In this document: piece by piece, positions 1 to 5,560 of the stretch
How the letters are laid out: every line of letters starts with the position of its first letter
Position numbering within the stretch: position 1 is the stretch's first letter
Assembly: GCA_002482865.1 (NCBI GenBank)
Contig: DLGU01000139.1
Coordinates: 11,089-26,808, forward strand
DNA from: Porphyrobacter sp. UBA7686
GTDB lineage: Bacteria; Pseudomonadota; Alphaproteobacteria; Sphingomonadales; Sphingomonadaceae
Length of the DNA stretch: 15,720 nucleotides
Direction of reading: 5' to 3'
Made by a program: the position numbers and the translations under genes
Notes under the pieces: model-generated
What the model was told of the DNA's origin: nothing
What the model saw: only the letters and a program-made list of their open reading frames with translations
The model's database searches: none

Positions 1-2
1 TG

Positions 3-845
3 GCGGGGGGATTGTTCGGACAGGTGCTAGGCGTGGCGGTTGGCGGGACGATTGCCGCCAGCCATGGCTGGCGCTGGGCCTTTCTGGCGATCGGCATTGG
101 CGGGCTGATGCTGGGTGCGCTCTATCCTCTGCTGGTGCGCGAAAAGCGGGTGCGGGAACTGGCGGGGCTGGACGAGGCCGCTGCGGGATCCGCCGAGCCG
201 GACGCTGCCCCGGCGCGCGCGCCGCTAAAGGCCCTGATCGCCAGCCGTTCGGTGCGCCTCGCCTATCTGGGCAGCGGCCTGCAATTGTTCGCGGCGGGGG
301 CAATGCCCGCATGGCTGCCGAGCTTCCTGAACCGCAATTATGGCTTCGCGCTGGACCGCGCCGGACAGGTCGCGGCGCTGCTGCTGCTCGCCTGCGGGGT
401 GGGCATGATCGCCTGCGGGATGGTGAGCGACCGCCTGTCGCGCGACCGGCCCGAACAGAAGATCAACCTCGCCATTGCTTACAGCCTCGGCACGGCGGTG
501 TGCCTGGCTCTTGCCTTCTCCCTGCCCGCCGGCACGCCGCAACTTGTGCTGATCGCCTGCGCCATGTTCCTCGTTGCAGGGACCGTGGGGCCAACGGGAG
601 CGATGGTCGCCAATCTTACGCCGCTCGCAATCCACGGATCGGCCTTCGCGACCCTGACGCTGGCGAACAACCTGATCGGCCTTGCGCCCGGCCCGATCCT
701 CACAGGCAGACTGGCAGATGCTATCGGCCTTGTCTCCGCCTTTCGCTTCCTGCCGCTGCCGTGCATTGCCGCAGGCATCGTCTTCGCCCTGATGCGCCGC
801 AGCTATCTGGCGGATCTGGAGCGCCGCCAACTCGCTCCGGCCTGA
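3..845 (+). CDS. MFS transporter, 3' part (5' end outside window)
   Basis: About 280 codons of an inner-membrane major facilitator superfamily permease; the frame is open to the left edge, so the N-terminal helices are missing. The visible protein begins near the end of the N-terminal six-helix bundle (GxxxGG..HGWRWAF, then a hydrophobic helix ending in LLVREKR). A charged, Ala/Pro-rich central loop follows, and then six hydrophobic segments. The loop MVSDRLSRDRPEQK resembles the MFS motif A (GxxxDRxGRR) repeated in the C-terminal half. It ends with a TGA at 843-845, and the next gene starts 5 nt later, so the two are probably co-transcribed and translationally coupled. The coupling to a putative sulfate exporter and a nearby TonB receptor suggests uptake of a small, possibly organosulfur or organic acid substrate. 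The substrate cannot be read from the sequence. Confidence 0.88.
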   Translation, partial: AGGLFGQVLGVAVGGTIAASHGWRWAFLAIGIGGLMLGALYPLLVREKRVRELAGLDEAAAGSAEPDAAPARAPLKALIASRSVRLAYLGSGLQLFAAGAMPAWLPSFLNRNYGFALDRAGQVAALLLLACGVGMIACGMVSDRLSRDRPEQKINLAIAYSLGTAVCLALAFSLPAGTPQLVLIACAMFLVAGTVGPTGAMVANLTPLAIHGSAFATLTLANNLIGLAPGPILTGRLADAIGLVSAFRFLPLPCIAAGIVFALMRRSYLADLERRQLAPA

Positions 846-850
846 CCTGG

Positions 851-1846
851 GTGGCGCAGATCGTCGAACGTGCCCGGGCGCTGGCCCCCGGAGCGGGTGT
901 CGCGCTGGTGCTGGCGCTGGCCGCCACGTTCCTCTCCGAGCACTACGCGGCGCCGGTGATGCTATTTGCCCTGCTACTAGGCCTGAGTTTCAACTTCCTT
1001 GCTGACAACGACAAGACCCGCGCCGGGATCGATTTCTCCGCCAAGGTGCTGTTGCGCGTCGGGGTGTCCCTTCTCGGGCTGCGGATCGGCATCGACCAGA
1101 TTGCCGCGCTTGGTTGGCAACCTGTCGCGATGGTGGTCCTGCTGGTCGCAGGTGTGATCGGCGGCTCGATCGTCCTCGCTCGACTGATGGGCTTCAATCC
1201 GCTCTTCGGTTTCCTGTCCGGCGGAGCGACTGCGATTTGCGGTGCCTCGGCCGCGCTGGCGATTGCCGCTTCCCTGCCTGCGCACGAGCGCAAGGATCAG
1301 GCGATGCTGTTCACCGTGATCGGGGTGTCGGTGCTATCGACCATCGCCATGATCGCCTACCCGCTCGTGGCCGACCTTGTGGGTCTGACTGACCGGCAGG
1401 CGGGCATCCTCTTTGGTGCGACCATTCATGATGTGGCGCAGGTTGTGGGCGCAAGCTATGCGATTTCGCCCGAAGCCGGAGATACGGCAGTGATCGTCAA
1501 GTTGCTGCGGGTTGCGATGCTGTTGCCCGTCGTTGTGATTGCCGGGCAGATCACTCGGCGTGGCGCTGCGGCGGGAACGCAAAGGCCGCCCTTGCTGCCG
1601 TGGTTCGTCGTCGCCTTTGCAGCACTCGCGATTTTGAACAGCGTGCTGGCCTTGCCGCCATCCCTGAAAGCGGGAGCAAGCGAACTGTCCCGCTGGTGCC
1701 TCGTCGTCAGCCTTGCAGCGATTGGCATGAAAACACGCCTCGGCGATCTGATGAAGGTCGGGGCAAAGCCCATCATTCTTATGCTGATCGAAACGCTAGT
1801 GCTTGCCACAATTGTGCTCGGCGTCCTGAAACTCGGCTGGCTGTGA
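851..1846 (+). CDS. YeiH-family putative sulfate exporter (UPF0324)
   Basis: A 331-residue polytopic inner-membrane protein of the YeiH/UPF0324 (Cons_hypoth698) family, annotated as putative sulfate exporters. Family hallmarks seen are GIDFSAKVLLRVGVSLLGLRI early on, FGFLSGGATAICGASAALA in the middle, FGATIHDVAQVVGASYAIS, and near the C-terminus AAIGMKTRLGDLMKVG. About ten hydrophobic helices are visible, and the length is normal for the family. The frame is open far upstream, but that part is the shadow of the MFS gene. GTG 851 is chosen because it begins the family-like sequence and lies 5 nt after the MFS stop; the Shine-Dalgarno is poor, which suggests translational coupling. Sulfate or sulfite export is a family-level prediction, with little direct biochemistry. 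It is the first of three predicted oxyanion exporters in the window. Confidence 0.88.
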   Translation: MAQIVERARALAPGAGVALVLALAATFLSEHYAAPVMLFALLLGLSFNFLADNDKTRAGIDFSAKVLLRVGVSLLGLRIGIDQIAALGWQPVAMVVLLVAGVIGGSIVLARLMGFNPLFGFLSGGATAICGASAALAIAASLPAHERKDQAMLFTVIGVSVLSTIAMIAYPLVADLVGLTDRQAGILFGATIHDVAQVVGASYAISPEAGDTAVIVKLLRVAMLLPVVVIAGQITRRGAAAGTQRPPLLPWFVVAFAALAILNSVLALPPSLKAGASELSRWCLVVSLAAIGMKTRLGDLMKVGAKPIILMLIETLVLATIVLGVLKLGWL

Positions 1847-1943
1847 CACGAATTGCAAAATTGCTGTCGCCAAATGTGAAATATCGGCCGAGAGCTGGCC
1901 TTATCACCGGCCCCAATAAAACATGAGGATGGGGAGAGTTGAA

Positions 1944-4298
1944 ATGGGCTTTGGACACCTTCGTCGGTGCGTGAGCGCGCTTGCGATCATGGCGGCTTCG
2001 GCAACGGCCGCGCACGCTCAGGATGCTGTGCCGGAAACTGAGGATACTTCGGACGGCGAGATCATCGTCACAGCACAGAAGCGCGCTGAAAGCGTGCAGG
2101 ATGTGCCTATCTCGATCGTCGCTATCAGCGGAGAAGGTCTTGCCGAAGCCAACATCCTGACCGTGCTCGATCTCGGCCAGGTTGCTCCGAACTTCCAGTC
2201 GGTGCGCTCCTCGAACACGGGCTCCACGCGCCTCGGCATCCGCGGGGTCGGCTCGCTCGCCAACACGCTGATCGAACCCAGCGTTGCCGTGTTCCTCGAC
2301 GGGGTCTACGTGCCGCGGTCCGGCTCGGTGCTCGGTGCCTTCCTCGACATCGACAGCGTCGAAGTGCTGCGCGGCCCGCAAGGCACCTTGTTCGGGCGCA
2401 ACGCCAGCGTCGGTGCCCTGTCGCTGCGCGCGGCCACGCCCAAGAATGAATTCAGCGGCGAGGTTGCGGCGGAAGTCGGCTCCTTCGATCGCTATCGCCT
2501 CCAGGGCCACGTCAACGTGCCGCTGTCGGACAATGTCGCCGTTCGGCTGGCCGGCATGGCGCAGTGGTTCGGCGGCCCGTGGGTCAACCGGCTTGACGGC
2601 GAGAATTACGGTGGCTCGGACGATTTCTCCCTGCGCGGCACGATCAAAGCGGATCTCGGCAATCTCGAATGGATCGTGCGCGCCGACTACACCAAGCTCA
2701 AGGGTGACGGGGTCGCCAATTTCGATTTCGACCCGACATCGGTCAGCCCGGCGCGGCTCGATTTCCTCCGCGCGGCCTTCAACGGCGGGCCAGATACCAA
2801 CCTCAATGATCGCGTAATGAACCAGTTCATGGCGACCGGCCTCGTGGACGAGAACTGGGGCGTCGCCAGCGAAGCCTCGCTCGACATCGGCGGCAGCACG
2901 CTGCGGATGATCAACAGCTACCGCGTGTGGACTAATGACCAGCTCGACGGTGACATTATCTATCTTCCCGTCAGCCTTGCCTCGCGCCGCAGCCTGTTCG
3001 ATTCCAAGAGCCACAACCACGAATTGCAGTTCATCTCCCCTGAGAAAGAATGGCTGGGCGGCGCCTTGGATGTGGTGGCCGGGCTCTATTACTTCGAAGA
3101 GGATTTCGGCCTCAGCGAGGAGCTGAACCTTGGCACCAGCTTCTGCGGTGTGCTGGTGCCGGCCGGTCCGGGCCGGACGGCGTGCAGCAACTTCTTCACT
3201 GCCACCGGCGGGCGGGCCGCGACCGATCAGGACGTGTTCCAGAACGTCAAGAGCTTCGCGATCTACGGGCAGGGCAATATCCATCTCACCGACGCGCTGA
3301 CCCTGACGCTGGGCGGCCGCTGGACCTCCGATCGCAAGGAAGGCACTTATTCGCAGGTCTCCAGCCCCTTCACTCAGACCTTGCGCGCCAATGAGCGGCT
3401 GACCTTCCCCGGCATCGAGGAAGACCGCTTCACCTATCGCGCCAGCCTCAACTACACGCCGAGCGATGATGTGCTGTTCTTCGCGAATGTCTCGACCGGC
3501 TACAAATCGGGCGGCTACAATTCGGGTGGCGGCACGCCGTCGCTGTCGCTGGTAGACGCCGGTGGCAACCTGGTCTCGACCCGCCGCCTGTTCGACCGCG
3601 AGACCGTGACCAACTATGAACTGGGCGCAAAGACCAGCTGGTTCGACCGGCTGCTGACCGCCAACGCCACCTTGTTCCGCATGGACATTGACGGCTTCCA
3701 GGACCGCGCCTTCGACGGGGTGAGCTTCATCGTCCGCAATGCCGGGGCGCTGCGCCAGCAGGGTCTGGAAATGGATCTCAGGCTTGCGCCGAGCCGGGAT
3801 TTCTCGGTCTCGGGCTCGGTCGCCTATCTTGACTCCGAATTCACCGATTTCGCCAATGCCTCGGCCCTGCCGGGCACCCCGGGCACTCAGGATCTGACCG
3901 GCCGGCCCAACACCTTTTCACCACGGTGGTCGGGCAATGTTGCGGTGGACTGGGGCACGGACATCGGTTCGGACGGGATGCGGTTGAACGTGAACAGCAA
4001 CCTGTTCTTCACCTCCAGCCAGTTCGTTGGCACGGTGAACGACGCCAACCCGCAATCGCGCGCACCGGCCTATGCCCTGCTGGGCGGTCGGATTTCGCTC
4101 GACGGGCCGAACGAACGCTGGACCATTGCGCTGTTCGCTCGCAACTTGCTCGACAAGGCTTATCGCCCTCTGTCGGTCTATCAGCCGCTCGGCGGCGCTC
4201 TGGGGCTCAGCAACACCGTGTTCCCCGGCAGCACGGCCAACCGCGTGATGGCAGGCGAACCCCGAGCGTTCGGGGCATCGGCCACATTCCGGTTCTGA
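1944..4298 (+). CDS. TonB-dependent outer-membrane receptor (copy 1)
   Basis: A 784-residue TonB-dependent receptor of sphingomonad type. A Sec signal peptide covers about residues 1-25 (LRR..., hydrophobic core, AHA|Q). The TonB-box region EIIVTAQKR is near residues 39-47. A plug domain follows (QDVPISIVAISGE, FLDGVYVPRSG, VEVLRGPQGTLFGRNASVG), then the beta-barrel, ending in an aromatic-terminated last strand (ATFRF). Two cysteines about 15 residues apart, in a barrel segment near residues 400-416, could form a disulfide in an extracellular loop. ATG 1944 is chosen over ATG 1923 because GGGGAG at 1931-1936 sits at good spacing, while 1923 has no ribosome site. It has its own leader of about 97 nt after yeiH and a hairpin after the stop. 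The ligand is unknown; the flanking exporter hints at sulfur compounds. Identity is certain, substrate is inference. Confidence 0.95.
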   Translation: MGFGHLRRCVSALAIMAASATAAHAQDAVPETEDTSDGEIIVTAQKRAESVQDVPISIVAISGEGLAEANILTVLDLGQVAPNFQSVRSSNTGSTRLGIRGVGSLANTLIEPSVAVFLDGVYVPRSGSVLGAFLDIDSVEVLRGPQGTLFGRNASVGALSLRAATPKNEFSGEVAAEVGSFDRYRLQGHVNVPLSDNVAVRLAGMAQWFGGPWVNRLDGENYGGSDDFSLRGTIKADLGNLEWIVRADYTKLKGDGVANFDFDPTSVSPARLDFLRAAFNGGPDTNLNDRVMNQFMATGLVDENWGVASEASLDIGGSTLRMINSYRVWTNDQLDGDIIYLPVSLASRRSLFDSKSHNHELQFISPEKEWLGGALDVVAGLYYFEEDFGLSEELNLGTSFCGVLVPAGPGRTACSNFFTATGGRAATDQDVFQNVKSFAIYGQGNIHLTDALTLTLGGRWTSDRKEGTYSQVSSPFTQTLRANERLTFPGIEEDRFTYRASLNYTPSDDVLFFANVSTGYKSGGYNSGGGTPSLSLVDAGGNLVSTRRLFDRETVTNYELGAKTSWFDRLLTANATLFRMDIDGFQDRAFDGVSFIVRNAGALRQQGLEMDLRLAPSRDFSVSGSVAYLDSEFTDFANASALPGTPGTQDLTGRPNTFSPRWSGNVAVDWGTDIGSDGMRLNVNSNLFFTSSQFVGTVNDANPQSRAPAYALLGGRISLDGPNERWTIALFARNLLDKAYRPLSVYQPLGGALGLSNTVFPGSTANRVMAGEPRAFGASATFRF

Positions 4299-4315
4299 GC
4301 GTCACTTAAGTAGGG

Positions 4316-4343
4316 GGCTCGGCGCGATCATATCGCCCGAGCC
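4316..4343 (+). terminator. Hairpin after TonB receptor 1, probable terminator
   Basis: An inverted repeat GGCTCGG / CCGAGCC encloses a second stem GCGAT / ATCGC with a CAT loop and one bulged C. It lies 18 nt after the stop codon at 4298. It is strong and GC-rich, but only a pyrimidine-rich TCTCTC follows rather than a T tract. It may act as a weak intrinsic terminator or simply protect the 3' end of the receptor mRNA. Confidence 0.5.
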
Positions 4344-4424
4344 TCTCTCGTGTGCGGCGCAGCGGTCGAACCGATCGCGAGCGCCTGTCGCAGTTATCGC
4401 GACCAAGATTACAGAATACGCGCT

Positions 4425-4448
4425 ACGTAGACGCGTCTATGTCTACGT
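4425..4448. repeat. Nested palindrome beside the tRNA fragment
   Basis: The 12-bp perfect palindrome tagacgcgtcta (4428-4439) lies inside a wider 8-bp inverted repeat, acgtagac (4425-4432) and gtctacgt (4441-4448). The motif gtcta or its complement therefore occurs three times in 24 bp. It ends 5 nt before the first paired base of the truncated tRNA. Such symmetry suggests a site for a dimeric DNA-binding protein or a recombination accessory site; the function is not known. Confidence 0.5.
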
Positions 4449-4453
4449 TTCCT

Positions 4454-4503
4454 GTGGAATCATAATCCGCGTGTCGGGGGTTCGAGTCCCTCCTCCGCTA
4501 CCA
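4454..4503 (+). tRNA. Truncated tRNA-Met(CAT), 3' part only; likely att scar
   Basis: The 3' two-thirds of a tRNA can be folded directly. The anticodon stem is GTGGA (4454-4458) with TCCGC (4466-4470), and the 7-nt loop ATCATAA has anticodon CAT at 4461-4463. A 5-nt variable loop GTGTC follows, then the T-arm GGGGG-TTCGAGT-CCCTC (4476-4492), the acceptor 3' strand CTCCGCT (4493-4499), discriminator A and an encoded CCA (4501-4503). The 5' acceptor strand (AGCGGAG expected about 4427-4433) and the D-arm are absent; that place holds an unrelated palindrome. The sequence resembles alphaproteobacterial elongator tRNA-Met. It cannot give a working tRNA and is best read as the 3'-end duplication left by an element that integrated into a tRNA-Met gene. 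Confidence 0.82.
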
Positions 4504-4683
4504 TCGACTAGGTTCAGCATCGGTTCGATCATAATGTCTGCGTTAGGCTTTTTCGACGGCAGGTGGTCGGTATGAAAGTGCTCGGGCCGGGTGGCGGCTG
4601 CTTGAGGATTGCCGGCCTCAACCCTTCATTCTGAAATCGACCCCATTGCAATCAAGGCGCGTAAGTCTGCGATGCGGGGTCGC

Positions 4684-4712
4684 TTGACCGTTTTGCCTAC
4701 TTGGCAGATAGA
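4684..4712 (+). promoter_or_regulatory. Sigma-70-like promoter of the Rrf2 regulator
   Basis: TTGACC (4684-4689), a 17-nt spacer and GATAGA (4707-4712) form a good -35 with a moderate -10. Transcription would begin about 4719-4722, at or just before ATG 4722, which predicts a leaderless or very short-leader mRNA; no Shine-Dalgarno is visible. A short dyad TGCC-N5-GGCA (4694-4706) lies in the spacer and could serve autoregulation. Confidence 0.45.
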
Positions 4713-4721
4713 CAATGCGCC

Positions 4722-5162
4722 ATGCTGTCCCAGAAGACCCGCTATGCCATCCGCGCGATGCAGCACCTTGCTGATCACTTTGGCGAAGGGCCGGTGCAAC
4801 TGGCTGCGATTGCCGACACGCAGAATATCCCTGCCAAGTTTCTCACCGTCATCCTGTCGGAACTGACCCGCGCGGGCCTTGTTGAATCCCAGCGCGGGCG
4901 CGACGGGGGCTATTGGTTGGCGATCCCACCCGTTGATATCACCTATGGCGATCTTATCCGGCACATGCGCGGGTCCCTGGCGCTGGTGCCCTGCGCTAGT
5001 CGCTATGCCCACGAAAAGTGCAAGAACTGCCTTGAGGAAGGCGAATGTCGCACGCGCGCGTTGCTGCTCGATGTGCGCGACCGGACCGCGCAAATCCTCG
5101 ACGGTATCCGCCTGTCCGATCCCATTACCCCGGTGCCAGCCTTCAACGGCGACGAGGCCTGA
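4722..5162 (+). CDS. Rrf2-family transcriptional regulator with Cys cluster
   Basis: A 146-residue winged-helix regulator of the Rrf2 family (relatives: IscR, NsrR, CymR). Visible hallmarks are MLSQKTRYAIRAM at the N-terminus, the recognition region IPAKFLTVILSELTRAGLVES (about residues 36-56) and the wing RGRDGGYWLA (58-67). The sensing segment carries C91, C100, C103 and C109, spaced C-x8-C-x2-C-x5-C and followed by RALLLDVRD. This spacing differs from IscR (C-x5-C-x5-C), but the cluster could bind an Fe-S centre or sense thiol state. ATG 4722 is chosen because the family sequence starts there; the frame extends to TTG 4701 without homology. It stands 143 nt before a sulfur-type operon in the same orientation and is its most likely regulator. 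The effector is unknown. Confidence 0.9.
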   Translation: MLSQKTRYAIRAMQHLADHFGEGPVQLAAIADTQNIPAKFLTVILSELTRAGLVESQRGRDGGYWLAIPPVDITYGDLIRHMRGSLALVPCASRYAHEKCKNCLEEGECRTRALLLDVRDRTAQILDGIRLSDPITPVPAFNGDEA

Positions 5163-5236
5163 ACGCTTCGGCCATTCGCCTTGGCGCGCAAAGCCCACCT
5201 TTCATCGCCTGACAGAAAATCTGCGCCGTCACCCTA

Positions 5237-5265
5237 TTGTCAAGCAAAACACTTGAGTTTAATTG
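5237..5265 (+). promoter_or_regulatory. Promoter with dyad operator before the yezD-like gene
   Basis: TTGTCA (5237-5242) with TTAATT (5259-5264, spacing 16) or TAATTG (spacing 17) resembles a sigma-70 promoter. A dyad TCAAG-N7-CTTGA (5240-5256) overlaps the -35 and fills most of the spacer, so a bound dimer would block RNA polymerase. The neighbouring Rrf2 protein is the obvious candidate repressor. Both are sequence-pattern calls only. Confidence 0.5.
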
Positions 5266-5268
5266 CTT

Positions 5269-5293
5269 CGTTGCGGATCGAATCCGCGTAACG
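5269..5293 (+). promoter_or_regulatory. Leader hairpin abutting the yezD ribosome site
   Basis: CGTT-GCGGAT-CGA-ATCCGC-GT-AACG forms a 6-bp GC-rich stem with a 3-nt loop, extended by 4 bp across a 2-nt bulge. It ends one base before AAAGG (5294-5298), the Shine-Dalgarno of ATG 5306. It could stabilise the 5' end or modulate ribosome access. It does not match a riboswitch class I recognise. Confidence 0.4.
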
Positions 5294-5305
5294 AAAGGCC
5301 CACTC

Positions 5306-5473
5306 ATGGACCGTGACGAAAAACAATCTGGCGCGGGCGGCATTTTGCCAGACGCGTTGGCGCTGGTCAGCGAGGCGCTCGGGCGTTTGCGCTACGGCGC
5401 GATCCAGCTGACCGTGCATGACGGCAAGGTTATGCAGATCGACGTGACCGAAAGGAAGCGGCTGACCGATTGA
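5306..5473 (+). CDS. YezD-like small protein (DUF2292)
   Basis: A 55-residue cytoplasmic protein. Its C-terminal half matches the DUF2292/YezD pattern: a helix of the type ALxLVSEALGRL, then RYGAIQLTVHDGKVMQIDVTER followed by KRL. In that family an aromatic-Gly turn and two beta-strands end in a DGKVxQIxxTEK/R motif. Members are found next to sulfur assimilation genes in many bacteria, including Bacillus, but the molecular role is not established. ATG 5306 follows AAAGG by 7 nt; upstream in-frame codons belong to the promoter region. It appears to be the first gene of an operon with the second TonB receptor (87 nt downstream), tauE and amj. Together with TauE it is the main reason to call this region sulfur-related. 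Confidence 0.8.
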   Translation: MDRDEKQSGAGGILPDALALVSEALGRLRYGAIQLTVHDGKVMQIDVTERKRLTD

Positions 5474-5560
5474 TCGGCACCGTGACCCAACCCCACCTCA
5501 CATCAACAGGGACCAGCAGACCGGACCGCCGGATGCATACCCGCTTGCAAAGGCGAGACC

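Noticed and set aside
311..850. N-terminal extension of the YeiH protein
   Set aside because: It lies within the MFS coding region in another frame and is Arg/Pro-rich; the family sequence begins near GTG 851.
1847..1943. Promoter TTGCAA (1853-1858) with AAATAT (1879-1884) before TonB receptor 1
   Set aside because: Spacing of 20 nt is outside the usual range and alternatives are no better. A promoter probably exists in this gap but I cannot place it.
1779..3284. Long open frame on the - strand antisense to TonB receptor 1
   Set aside because: The plus-strand receptor explains the sequence fully. The antisense translation has low-complexity, charge-rich composition typical of a GC-rich shadow frame and no recognisable domain.
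4427..4503. An intact tRNA-Met or tRNA-like end of tmRNA
   Set aside because: The 5' acceptor strand pairing with CTCCGCT and a D-arm are missing at the required distance. A tmRNA would end in a different acceptor and needs a tag ORF; the clear CAT anticodon arm fits tRNA-Met.
4572..4634. A 20-codon peptide in the gap before the Rrf2 gene
   Set aside because: It has no ribosome site and no recognisable content; other frames in 4504-4683 are equally open. I see nothing supportable there apart from the Rrf2 promoter.
5474..5560. Riboswitch or second promoter before TonB receptor 2
   Set aside because: No stem pattern of a known class (such as SAM types) and no convincing -35/-10 pair could be seen; treated as an operon gap.
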